From Bryopsis sp. KO-2023 (taxonomy: Eukaryota > Chlorophyta > Ulvophyceae > Bryopsidales > Bryopsidaceae), in contig BSYQ01000003.1 of NCBI GenBank assembly GCA_030272585.1, forward strand, positions 2,170,001 to 2,234,000: a DNA stretch of 64,000 nt, in the 5' to 3' direction. The notes beneath the pieces were generated by a model, which worked only from the letters and a program-made list of their open reading frames with translations, searched no databases and had not been told where the DNA came from. This document shows, one piece after another, positions 53,301 through 62,847 of the stretch. Numbering within the stretch: position 1 is the stretch's first letter; each line of letters starts with the position of its first letter. A program made the translations under genes and the position numbers.

Positions 53301-55627
53301 ACATAAAAGGGACGGACAACGTTGTGGCCGACGCCTTGAGTAGGTGTCCTCAACCCAACAGGAGTTCTGGATTGAGTTCAGGAGGGGATGAGGAGTCGTC
53401 AGCCCAACAGAAGTCGTCAGGCAAAGTAATTGAGCTGTGGAAAGATGAATGTGTCGATCGGAAAGTTGCAGGAACAACGAACAGACAAATGCTGAAGGAG
53501 TATAAGACAAATGACCACCAAGGAAATCAAGCTGACAAAGGACAACAGAACCAGAAATTAATGGAACAGGAGGGGGAACTTGGTTCTCTCCAAACACCCA
53601 ACAGAGAACAAGAACAGAATGGCAACCAAACTGAACAAGGGAGTCTGATTGAGAAGCAAACTGGGGATATGCTATCACAGACTGAAATAAACAAACTGCT
53701 GGAAACATCTGGTGCTGGAGATAGCACAGGTGTAAGGAAGCCTTCGGGGCTACCACTGGAACAAAAGAACAAAGGAAGTGGAGGGGAAGAGGAAGAAAAC
53801 ACCCCTGGCACAGGCAAACCAGTAGAGACTGGAATTTCGACTGATGAGTTGAATGAAGGTCCAGTGGCAGCTCTAAAACCACCTAAGAGTGAGGGAAAGT
53901 CCAAGAAAGAAGTGAGGATTAATCCACAAGCAACTGAGTTGAAATGTTGGTCTTCTGGAGAGGAATCTGAAGGGATCCCTGAGAAGTTAAGACCACTTGG
54001 ACAGCGACTGGTAAATGATGCAGACAGTTGCAGAATGGAGGCAAACATGGCACAGAATCAAACTATGGATGGAGGAGCCCCATCCCTGAATGTGTTGACA
54101 AGAAGTCAAGTGGAACAAGTGAAGATACCAAGAGAAAAGATCAGAACTGAGCAAGGAAAGGATGGATATTGCATCAACATCAAGGACCTACTGGAAAAAC
54201 AGGATGCTAATGTCATCAAGCAATTCAAGTTACAGGAGGGAATCATCATGAAGCTGACTGGACAGTTAGTCATACCCACATCCATCAGGCAGGATGTTCT
54301 GAAAGAGGCACATGACTCAGCGATTTCAGGACATAAAGGCAGAGAGAGGACCCTTGATTTAATCAAGAGGTACTTCTATTGGAGGAGACTAGATAAAGAT
54401 GTGGCTGATTACTGTAGAACTTGTCCAGAATGTCAGAAATCAAAGGCAGAGGCGAAGCTTCCAGCAGGGAAGCTCCAGCCACTTCCGATACCGGAACGAC
54501 GTTGGGAATCGGTCAGTCTCGACTTGATCGTGCAGCTTCCGGAAACAGAGCGAAGACATTCGGCGATAGTGGTGTTCATCGACAGATTAAGCAAAATGAC
54601 GCACTTCATACCGACGTCGACGAGCGCGTCTGCCAGGGATTTGGCAGACATATTCTTCAGAGAAGTGTGGCGACACCACGGGATGCCAACGAGTTTGGTG
54701 TCGGACCGCGACAGTCGTTTCGTCTCGGCATTCTGGCGACGACTAATGGAGCTGAGTGGGACGTCACTGAAGATGAGCTCGGCGTTTCACCCGCAGACCG
54801 ACGGCCAAACAGAACGAATGAACAGGGTGCTGGAAGAGACGTTAAGATGCTATGTCGACGCTCGACGACGCGATTGGGACGAGAGGCTACCTGCCGCCGA
54901 ATTCGCGTATAACAATGGGAAGCATACGTCGACTGGCCACACGCCGTTTTATTTGAACTCGGGGGAGCATCCATTGGTACCGATGGCGCTTATCGGAGGT
55001 CGACGCGTCGAGAGCGAGATTCGTGGCGTGCACGACATTCTGTCGAATATGCGCAGTGACTTGGAATTGGCGAAACAACTGTGGAAACAAGCTCAGGAGA
55101 GGCAACGGAAGTACGCCGACAAGTCGCGACGTGAAGAGAACTTCGCGGTCGGGGATCGAGTTTTGCTGACGACCCAGAATCTGTCATTTGCTGGTAGCGG
55201 GATTTCGCCGAAGCTCGGACCACGTTTCGTGGGGCCGTTTGAAGTGGTCGCAAGGGTCGGACAGGTTGCGTATAAGCTGAAGTTGCCGGAGACGTGGAAG
55301 ATTCACGACGTATTCCACGTGGTGAGATTGCGGAGATTTAAAGAGTCGTCAGAGTTTCGACGACCTGAACCAGAGCCGCCTGCACCTGTGGTTAATGAAG
55401 AAGAACTCGAGTATGAGGTCGAAAGAGTGTTGGACCACAAGGAGGTGAAACGCGGACGATCTGTGACGAGAAGATATCTGATTCGCTGGGTCGGCTATGG
55501 GATCGAACACGATTCCTGGGAGCCGTGGAAGCACTTGGTTAACGCGTCAGAAAGGGTGGCGGCATACCACCAACTGGTCGGAATCCAGCCTACGAAGGAA
55601 GAAGCTATCCTTCGGGGGCGGACGTGA
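50342..55627 (+). CDS. Gypsy polyprotein (protease, RT, RNase H, integrase, chromodomain), 1761 codons
   Basis: Starts at ATG 50342. Residues 1-90 are basic with a coiled coil (LLKGQKTLLEQLSEIVKE). No capsid domain or CCHC knuckle is evident, so the gag part is short or very diverged. Protease at ~254 (VLIDSGASTEFVS, IFGKSWLSDVNPKIDW). RT ~600-790 with YWQVRI, LVMPFGFADAPAYF and LVFLDDVLIYS. RNase H ~885 (VATDASQAGIGGVL). A Gln/Gly/Glu-rich spacer ~1010-1270. Integrase zinc domain ~1320 (GHKGRERT, CPECQKSK), core (SLDLIVQLP, SLVSDRDSRF, HPQTDGQTERMN). Chromodomain ~1685 (YEVERVLDHKEV, YLIRWVGYGIEHDSWEP). The single-frame layout is common in plant chromoviruses. Confidence 0.93.
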   Translation: MANRNLGHKVKRYEEEKFDRNRRNDRQKLSNGDGRCRGLKHRVGTVEKNMNELLKGQKTLLEQLSEIVKESRRLTDAAKSVKRRDQQTTVGRASRRTGRRQARKLHQSEPSENKSASSGTESDDGVTDVTGVRSRKMHVEHAEDDAASTNADAFDDQPEGQTKAKASPCATMPQEPVGVHQAGDRQSESEVISRNPGRDFRGSDGEDEASQSAGASCDGKEPTVEDLRVTGVGSKTSLLKLHGSLGHAAVRVLIDSGASTEFVSERLVKRLGLNIEAFKKHRPVTLADDSVANVVGSCTTTIRFGPYRVRRRFLVLAELIHDVIFGKSWLSDVNPKIDWVSHKLKICRPGKKDLELQGYYGDDAGGGHSARNLNLISAKQMSKIMRRGRDEVFSLWIHDVGDNDGSEDFMEWKNSEECGGIKTGGELRMAELLNEKSIAGRQDKSRGTANHKKEATKLNTEIRKSGETETMKQREESNTDHTESTNNLGKGIEGPSGTRVNSITNIGTPNQANANRIKEEPMEMPKHGSVKVDSKLEHMIEKLPKELEKLKAVLRRHADRFPEDLPTKLPPHRKFDFEINEQEGAQPVSRPIYRLSPAELKELRKQLDYLLQHNMIRPSHSPYGAPVLFAPKADGSLRFCIDYRMLNKQTLRSKYSLPRMDEMVDQVEGARWFTKIDLRSGYWQVRIKNEHISKSAFRTRYGHFEWLVMPFGFADAPAYFMRLMNDTLRPYLDNFVLVFLDDVLIYSKDADSHADHVRLVLEKLEEQGLYAKCSKCEFGKSGVEFLGTWLERDGTYPTAQKIKSITEWPTPKSVHDVRSFLGLCSFYRRFVRNFSVLAAPLTNLTKKHNGWNWGRLERQAFESLKTAMTTTPVLKHFDDELPVVVATDASQAGIGGVLMQRTEKGLHPVCFESHKFTEAEQNYPVHEQELLAIVHCLKKWRTYLEGRHFVLRTDNASLVWLDTQKGLTRRQVRWTQFLAPFDFDTVHIKGTDNVVADALSRCPQPNRSSGLSSGGDEESSAQQKSSGKVIELWKDECVDRKVAGTTNRQMLKEYKTNDHQGNQADKGQQNQKLMEQEGELGSLQTPNREQEQNGNQTEQGSLIEKQTGDMLSQTEINKLLETSGAGDSTGVRKPSGLPLEQKNKGSGGEEEENTPGTGKPVETGISTDELNEGPVAALKPPKSEGKSKKEVRINPQATELKCWSSGEESEGIPEKLRPLGQRLVNDADSCRMEANMAQNQTMDGGAPSLNVLTRSQVEQVKIPREKIRTEQGKDGYCINIKDLLEKQDANVIKQFKLQEGIIMKLTGQLVIPTSIRQDVLKEAHDSAISGHKGRERTLDLIKRYFYWRRLDKDVADYCRTCPECQKSKAEAKLPAGKLQPLPIPERRWESVSLDLIVQLPETERRHSAIVVFIDRLSKMTHFIPTSTSASARDLADIFFREVWRHHGMPTSLVSDRDSRFVSAFWRRLMELSGTSLKMSSAFHPQTDGQTERMNRVLEETLRCYVDARRRDWDERLPAAEFAYNNGKHTSTGHTPFYLNSGEHPLVPMALIGGRRVESEIRGVHDILSNMRSDLELAKQLWKQAQERQRKYADKSRREENFAVGDRVLLTTQNLSFAGSGISPKLGPRFVGPFEVVARVGQVAYKLKLPETWKIHDVFHVVRLRRFKESSEFRRPEPEPPAPVVNEEELEYEVERVLDHKEVKRGRSVTRRYLIRWVGYGIEHDSWEPWKHLVNASERVAAYHQLVGIQPTKEEAILRGRT

Positions 55628-56358
55628 TTGGTGGTGACGACTTTGCGACGATCGAGGCGAAGGACGACCAGAATACCCACAGACTGACGGAGTGCGAGGG
55701 AGCGGTTATCGGATTGCGTGATGGGTACTACCGCTAGGCAACCGCAGACTGCTTTGGGTAAGTCGCTGGAAACCGATCGAAGTCGAAGTGGAAGTTTTTA
55801 GAAAAGAGGATTCGAAAAGGAAGTGAAAAGAAAATCGAATTTGGGTAGCCTGGGAAGAGGCTAGTGTTTTGAAATCTGAATGACCTGATTGTTTATTGAC
55901 TGGGGATTTCTTATTTTTACTGGAACATTTGGGATTCTTGGGACTGGATTCCTGTGTTTTGATTTTCCTGTACTCCCTAGCACTTCCTGGACTTTGAATG
56001 TTTTGATTATGTTTCTGGAGGGGAGTTTGCTAGAGTGCTGGCTGTGAACTGTTTATTTGCTAGCTGGAGGTCAGTGGGACATTGATTGATTGACTGTTTA
56101 GTGAACTGACTTGGGTTGGATTCGAACTCGAGTGGGCTAGAATGAAATGAGCTGAGCTTTGCCTTTTGGGATTGGCTCGCTTGAGAGAACGAGATAGTGG
56201 GACGTTTTTCTTTCTATTCTCGGATTGATTCGGATTCGGACTTTTGACGGACTTTGAACTGAACTATTTTGGGAAACGATTCTGAGGTGCTCTTTTGGAG
56301 TTTGATTGATATGACCTCACTCGCCTGACTGGAGTTTAGTCGGTGAGGTGGAGGGGAT
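55628..56358 (+). other. 3' untranslated region of the young Gypsy element
   Basis: About 730 bp, rich in TGACTGG/GACTTTG words, no frame, ending in the purine tract before the 3' LTR. Confidence 0.7.
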
Positions 56359-56571
56359 TGTAGTCGGGTTACTGATTATCGGGCTAATTAGAGCCACGAG
56401 GTTGACTTTCTCGGTGTCCGACATAGAGTTAGGATAAAGGGCACTATTGGGATTGTATCGAGGACCGTGTTTTTGACCTGTGTAAGACATTGACGCTCGA
56501 TAGAGCTTGTGACTCCGACCACTCCTCCCACACGACTTGACTCCCTCTCATAAACAACGTGACCCTCTACA
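56359..56571 (+). repeat. 3' LTR of the young Gypsy element
   Basis: 213 bp; followed by the target duplication ACCAC. Confidence 0.95.
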
Positions 56572-56576
56572 ACCAC

Positions 56577-58439
56577 CTCGTCCCCCTCAGTTCTTTTCGG
56601 AAATTGCTAGCCTTGTCTTGGATATTTAATATCTTGAACCCAGTCCTCTGACTTTTCTTTTCTGCATCAAAGGAAATGCACACACACACAAGGTTGGCAC
56701 CTTTCAGCTGTTGTATTTTTGCAAGTATTTTGTTAATTCTTTTCAAAATGAGATCTCCCACTGGCAAGACTGGGATCCGATTAGATCCCCTCTACGAAAC
56801 ACGCTGTTCCATCTGAGTATCTGCAAGAATGGATCTGTGTGGGGCCTGAAGGGTCGTTGATAAAATATATGGCTAAAGAAGGAACATGGATACATATATC
56901 TAGAAAATCAAAGAGCTCTGTTTGCCACCATATGTGTGAATACACTATCACACAAGAAAAGAACTGTTTGGGAGGGAGTGGTTTGCACATATTTCCTATT
57001 CAGTTGGGGAAGGGGGGGGGGGGGAATCTCTTCACTTGTTGCACAGTTCAATTGGACACTCTTTGTCCAATCAAGACCCACCCTGAATCACTTATGTATT
57101 CTTTGCAGCGAGTCAAGGCTTCAGCTGCATCTTATGTGTTTTTCAAGATTATGGAGTTGCACAGGGACAAATCCCTGTTTTCGAATTTCTTCAGATACCT
57201 CGGCATTGCATCCTCGATGTGGTAAGAGTTGAAGATTTTATGCTCCAGAAACCGGGAGGCTCTTGCAAACTTGCTGATGTTGGATCCGACAAGGGCGCTT
57301 CCATTGAGGATTTTGAAAACATGGTTGACGTCTGCAATCGAGTGGTCTCATCAACACACATGCTGTTGCTGGGATTACGAAGTTCACTCCCTGGCCGCAC
57401 CCACGACCAGAAAATGGCACTAATTCGGGAAAACTGTGTATATGCAAGAACACTTTGATGACCAAAAATTTGGCTCCTTGCCTCTCTCAGCAATGACACC
57501 AACCAATTCATGAACACAGTTTGAATCTTAGTCATACCTTCAGCGCCATGATAGACAACAAACATCATAGAAATGACAAAGGGTCTCATGCATCACAACT
57601 CTTTGAGAAGACTCCAAATGGGTCAAAACTCCAGAAGCAAAAAGGTCCCACAAAGCACAATAGATAGACAAAGCACCAAAGACAGTAGGTGCTTTCTGTG
57701 GATCACAAAAACCCACCTATTTTCCACCTTGATATCAGGATTGTGACTCAACAACACCAACTTTTGCTCTGTACCTGGGCAGTGCAAATGATACTATGTT
57801 ATTCTCTCGTGTGCAAGGCCACACAGAATGCAGGTTCATCCTCTCTGTTCCAATATGTCCTGAAGAAGGCTTTTTCTCAACCAAGGCAAGCACATATGCT
57901 CGCCCTACAAACACCTGAAACAAATTTCATTTTAGGGAGCCCCTCCCCCTCTACAAAAAGTTCACAGGCCTCTCTTTAGGGCCAAAAAAAAAATCAGAAA
58001 GGCAACGACAACATCATAATACTTTTTTTAGATGAAATATCCCTATTCATGTTGCTGCTTAAACCTTGTGCAGTTTTATTATGTTACCTGACCTAGAATA
58101 TTGCACATGCTGGGAAGAGAAGCGGAACATCACCGACCACGTGGGTGAAGACTTGACGTAGAGAGGATGCCGACCGCCTCCACGAAAGTATCAGAGCCTG
58201 TGCCCATTGACACTGGCATGGCAGCGATAGATCCTCAGGGTGATACCAGCGTTTTCATCAGAGGCCCAAGGCACCGTCCAATGCTTCCAGGTCGCATCGC
58301 AAGCGCGACTCTGAAGCGGGGACGGCGAGCTCGTAGTCGCATCGCAAGCGCGACTCTGAAGCGGGGCGAGAAAGCGCGACCAGAAACGTTGTCGTTGTTC
58401 AACACCGCAGACCGAGATCTTCGGCAAGTTTAATGAGGC
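56577..58439. other. Interior of the CACTA-like element, right of the Gypsy insertion
   Basis: No recognisable transposase. Frames at 56839-57225 (plus) and 57191-57589 (minus) have no domain. A GCATCGCAAGCGCGACTCTGA block is repeated near 58292 and 58338. A G14 run lies at about 57007. Confidence 0.45.
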
Positions 58440-59070
58440 CTACATGCGTAATGAGTGCGTTTGTGCCGCATTTGGGTTCGATTTGGGCAACGTCTAAAAG
58501 GTGCGCAACCAGATCTGCCAAAGCGTACCCAAAACATACCCAATACGTGCCACCTGTCCCCGCCACGGTGGGTATGCTTTGGGCATGTCTGGGTAATGTT
58601 TGGGTACATAGGAAGTAGTTTTGCCAAAGAATACCCAAAACATACCCATCCCTGAACTTTTTTGGGTCAATATTGGGTACTACCCACATCATACCCATTA
58701 CGTACCACATTTGGGTACGTTTTGGGCACATCTGGGTAAAGTTTGGGTACATAGGAAGTAGTTTTGCCAAAAAGTACCCAATGTTTACCCAACACGTACC
58801 CATCCCTATAATTTTTTGGGTAAACATTGGGTACTACCCAAAGCGTACCCACGGCATACCAAGCATATCTCGCTTACCATAGGTCTGTGGTATGTGTGCG
58901 GTACTTACCCAATTCTACCCACTATTGGGCATGGATTGGGTACGGTTTGGGTACAGTTTGGGTAGTGAGGTGGGTAATTACCCAAAACGTACCCAATGCT
59001 GGGTACGGTCTGGGTATATTCTGGGTATTGTTTGGGTACTTGGGTATGCAATGGGTATGATTTGGGTAAA
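58440..59070. repeat. TGGGTA/TACCCA array, right
   Basis: Mixed TACCCA and TGGGTA words in both orientations, with a ~150-bp higher-order unit seen twice (TTTGGGTACATAGGAAGTAG near 58600 and 58742). Same motif as 49235-49800, supporting the two as ends of one element. Confidence 0.85.
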
Positions 59071-59091
59071 AGTGCCGTTACGCGAGTGTTA

Positions 59092-59782
59092 CTGATATAT
59101 AAAAATTCTCTTTGGTCAAGGACCAAAACTCCAGTATCAAAATTCCATGATAACCATTATAAAACAGAAACAGAAGTTTCGTGCGCTCAAACTGACAAAA
59201 TTACACGATCGATAAAAATACAAGACTGATCGCAGAACCCTTCCAATACTACCGCTGCTTAAACAGCACATTCCCTACTAGGGGTGGTCCAGAAAAAAAT
59301 ATCAAGGCACAAACTCCACAACTGCATTGATCCTGGACATGCCAGGATCTATTGCAGCACAATGAATCAAAACCATTAATGTCACAGATGCAGTCACTGC
59401 ACTGCCGTTAATCTTCAGTCAGTAATAAAATCTTCAGCTTTAGTCAACAATAGCAACCCATTTCAATTCATAAAACTGCAAGTAACAACCCAGACGCCCT
59501 GATGTCGATGCTCGACTTATTTGCGGCCGCTCTTCTCACGTCCTTCAGTATAGACGATATATGTTGGACCCCCCTTCCCTGCTTCCAATCAGACAAAAGG
59601 ATTGAAGTTTTAGAAGATGACAGATAGAGAAGAGACAGTAGCAAAAAATCTTTTTGCTACTGGGAGTCGAACCCAGATACAACCGACCGTCCCTGTTCAA
59701 TTTCGTGTGATTTTTCGCGACTTCAACGTGCTTCGAAATTTGGCGGAGATTCGACCAACCCCGCACAGAGCGGGTTTTCCCA
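59092..59782. other. Region with a hairpin next to a tRNA T-arm-like sequence, otherwise no gene
   Basis: 59636-59647 (CAGTAGCAAAAA) and 59651-59662 (its exact complement) form a 12-bp hairpin. Overlapping it, 59660-59676 reads on the minus strand as a perfect tRNA T-arm (CTGGG-TTCGACT-CCCAG). No matching 5' half of a tRNA was found, so it may be a tRNA fragment. Nothing else is recognised. Confidence 0.4.
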
Positions 59783-61070
59783 TAGTGATGGATATCCATA
59801 TCCATAAATGGTTCAATGCCGTGCACGTTGCATTTCTGACTTTCTCTCAAAAACTGATGCGCCAGAGATGGAATACTATGGTTCTGATGTTCGAAACAGA
59901 CGAGGTACAGGCGAGATACAATGCGAACGCAAGGACTGCCCGTGTGGGGTCGGTGTTTGTACAATTCATAGGGACGTCAGCATGGAAAGGTACAGCCCTG
60001 CTGCGTTTGCGCAGCATAAATACCTTTTCCCAAGCGACACATTCAAAGCTCAAGCACGAGCCGTGCGCCCTTCATCGCTTCATGCGACAAATCGAGAAGG
60101 ATTCCTCGAGCGACAAACACTCTAGAGCCGTGAGGTTAGTTTTGTTGTGTTGCTGCGGCTGCAAGGAAAATTTGCGTATCAGCTTATCTCGCACGTGGAC
60201 ACTTTTTTTTTGCGTTGTGTCGTTCAGCTGACTATGCTTGCGTTCAGGTGCATCGACTCCCACGTATCGTGGAGTCGACAATGACCGCAAGTGGCCAGAT
60301 GGTTCTAAAGCCACTGGCATCACGTTTCCCCCTGAGCCTACAGACCAAGACTTCGCTTCATATGAGTGCTCTAAAGAATGCTTGTCGCCACAGATGAAAA
60401 AAACAAAAACAAAAATTTCGACAGAAATTAGGGAGCGCCAAGCATTGCATTCTCTTGGAAAAAACCAAAACCAGCGAGACGAAGGAGCCAGAGAATCCCC
60501 CGAGACGTACAACCTCCCCTAGCTATCTTTAAAACCCCGTCAGGCGACGCTGGGAGACGGTTCACAGTCTCCTGGAGTCGCCTACAATGATGGGGAAAGA
60601 AAAAGAGGACTGTTCTTTATCAGCATTCTCCCCCGTTCCATGGGGAGGATGTGAAGAAACAACACAGTCCTCGACATTCCAAAATCTTGGTGTCCAAAAA
60701 ATCAAAGCTTTTCTTTTGGAACATATGCTCAGTGCTTTGTATTTGGCATGAACTCTTGCTTGTTTGTATCTGACCGAACTTCTTGGATGGTATGTTGATG
60801 GTAAACTCCTTTGATACACACACATACCAAAAAGGAGAGGAAATCTGATGTCCAAGACATGCAATATTGATTGATTGGGCTGGGCTCAAAGACCAATTGC
60901 TTGCAAGCACCGGTGTTGGTACCAACATCTTACTCATATCTGTTTCTCATTTCTCAACTGTTCTGTCTTTTATGTTGTTGGATCAATTTTTCCAACTGAT
61001 TCGAAAGTGCCTGTAAAGAGCCTTACAAAACAAATCTTTACAGTGAAGGATCAACCCAGAGTCTTACAAT
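59783..61070. repeat. 1.3-kb duplicated segment, copy 2
   Basis: Direct repeat of 45660-46955, colinear to the end (CAACCCAGAGTCTTAC near 61060), with small insertions. The two copies flank the whole CACTA-like element at a distance, but their ends do not touch it. Confidence 0.8.
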
Positions 61071-61515
61071 CAGTTCAGCAATCATACAAATTATCTCAGC
61101 AATCCTAACGACATCAAAATCAGCGCCTCTACCAACGTCATTCGGTGGGAATATCACAAATAGCGACACGACACATGTGGAATCCGCACTGTTGCGAATC
61201 GAAGAAAACCCGATGGGTACCCAAAGGTCTTCCGAACGACCTGGAGCGCTAGTGTCGTATTAAGTAAAAAACATCCTCAAACAAAAAAATAAATCGCGAC
61301 CTTAGTAAGGTAAGTTACTATGGTAAGGCAACACACACACACACGACGAAGTGAGCAACACTCCTCCCCTATATGGTATAATGATCGAACAGGGTCTCTG
61401 GATATAAGACAAAGGAACGCTGGCGAAAAACCTGATCGATCAGGAGACTCAACCCTTCTTACCGGACACCACCACCACCTGCAATCACCATTGGTGATTC
61501 ACCAAAGAGTCAAAC
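61071..61515. other. Region without a supported gene
   Basis: AT-rich, with a CACACA run near 61330. It lies downstream of the candidate peptide gene, so it may hold its 3' untranslated region. Confidence 0.35.
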
Positions 61516-61922
61516 TCATGAAAATTCCGCGCCCAGGCGGCCATGCCATTGTCGATGTCTATTGAGAATAGGTTGCAGTTTGGCTACCTTTTTGGGTGCG
61601 GGGTAGAGAATCACGCCGCCTTTCTTGGTCGTGGCTGGTGCGACATAGGTCTTCTTGGCATGCCGGACGTAAACTACGGGGTCGTATCCTGGTGAATGCC
61701 AAACAGCATAGACGCTCACTAGCAGCAGGAGGGACCCCAGTCCAAAGCGTTCGACCGATAACAGAGTCTGTCAGGTAACAGCACTCTGGCGGCGGAGGAT
61801 CCTCCGAAAGAATCAATCGGCTGCGAACCCTCACCTCCTTTCTTGCCGGCGGACACGGTTGCCGCACACACGAGCAACACGAGAAACATCGAAACTACGA
61901 CAGCATTCGTTCCCTTCGTCAT
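61516..61922 (-). CDS. Candidate small secreted basic protein, two exons, about 96 residues
   Basis: ATG at 61922 opens a clear signal peptide: TNAVVVSMFLVLLVCAATVSA, cleavage likely after VSA. Exon 1 ends near 61836 at GGAG before GTGAGG. A ~117-base intron ends in CTGCTAG, and exon 2 (61718-61516) continues in the matching phase to a TGA. The mature part is basic with repeated YV/VxY and APxxK words (PVVYVRHAKKTYVAPATTKK, YPAPKKVAKLQ) and no Cys. Unspliced, exon 1 would give a 67-residue peptide ending in SCC. No family recognised. Apoplast or wall location is inferred from the signal peptide only. Confidence 0.5.
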
Positions 61923-62847
61923 CGTCGCTGGAGTTTTTCTGAGAGGTGGTGTGAAAAATATGTCCAGGACTCTTCAGGCAGGAAAAATTGCAACGCCAAC
62001 GCTCCTTAGGCTGATGCACTGGAGGTCGAGCAGGATCCTTTTATGCAGAAGCTGGGCAAGATTGTGCGAACAGAGTAGCCGCCAAGGGACGTTTTTTATT
62101 TGACATCGACATTATTCTGTCAAATCGATGGTGCGGAAAGGGTCTCGAAGACGACTGGGTTGAGTCAATGGAACGTGGTGGCTAGGACGTACTGTTCAAA
62201 GCTTCCCAGCATCTTAATATCATGTGTTTGTTTCAAGTTGAAAGCTTCCCAGCCCGACTGGAGGCTCCTCAACAATTCTCAGAGGAGCCCTTGGAGCCAC
62301 AGGTGAGCACTAGTGCTCACCTGCACAAGTACTTTTTGTTTCAAGGCTGCTTGCTTGGGCCATAAATTGGCCAAGGTTTGAAGCTGAAAAAATGGGTTGC
62401 CTCCCTTTGATGTTTTGCTTAGTTAGAAAAAGGACATCCTTTTTCCACCCGGAATAAAAGTGTTGGATGCTTCAATCAATTATTCGATGGAGAAATTACA
62501 CCCTCCTTTTGTGAAGAGTTTTTTTTTAATTCTGATTTCCGTGTGCATCTGAACTTGCACGATAGATCGTGAGTATAGTCAGACAAAAAACGTATTATAT
62601 AAAAAAAATAAAATAAAATACACACATACATGCATCCTGACAGCCAGGGTGCCTAAAAAAGCCAACAGACAGAGATAAAAAACAATAAAGAACATTTTAC
62701 ATTAGCACAATTGACAAAAAGAAAACTACATTCTATTTCAAGCTACAAGATTTGTTTGCAGTCCACCACCAAGAAACCATTTTAAAAATATGAAATTTGA
62801 CACCCCAGATCCCAGAATGAACCTCCTCTTCGATTTTCTCCTTTCGC
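61923..62847. other. Intergenic region between the peptide gene and the MYST gene
   Basis: Would hold the promoter of the minus-strand peptide gene and the 3' untranslated region of the MYST gene. A perfect 24-bp palindrome sits at 62300-62323 (CAGGTGAGCACT and its complement). The rest is AT-rich with no frame of note. Confidence 0.4.

Larger units (their letters stand above)
50034..56571 (+). mobile_element. Ty3/Gypsy chromovirus, looks whole and very young
   Basis: 213-bp LTRs at 50034-50246 and 56359-56571 (TGTAGTCGGG...CTCTACA) read as identical. TSD ACCAC at 50029-50033 and 56572-56576. Primer-binding site TGGTTTCGGAGC at about 50248, purine tract GAGGTGGAGGGGA at about 56345. One uninterrupted 1761-codon frame (50342-55627) covers protease, RT, RNase H, integrase and chromodomain. 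No obvious break. It inserted in the candidate CACTA-like element. Confidence 0.93.
49216..59088. mobile_element. Candidate CACTA-like DNA transposon with TGGGTA/TACCCA subterminal arrays, split by a Gypsy element
   Basis: Ends CACTCACGTTACG (49216) and, reversed, CACTCGCGTAACG (59088) match at 11 of 13 bases and are flanked by TTA on both sides (49213-49215, 59089-59091). A CACT start, a 3-bp duplication and long subterminal repeat arrays are CACTA/EnSpm traits. Arrays of GGGTA/TACCC lie at 49235-49800 and 58440-59070. Without the inserted Gypsy (50034-56571) it would be ~3.3 kb. No transposase is seen, so it would be non-autonomous. The call rests on the ends and the arrays. Confidence 0.6.

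Noticed and set aside
56839-57589. Remains of a CACTA transposase between the arrays
   Set aside because: I looked for transposase-like motifs in all frames of 56577-58439 and saw none. The frames present are short and featureless.
49216-59088. hAT assignment for the TGGGTA element
   Set aside because: No 8-bp duplication could be found at any nearby choice of ends. The best fit is a 3-bp TTA with CACTC ends.
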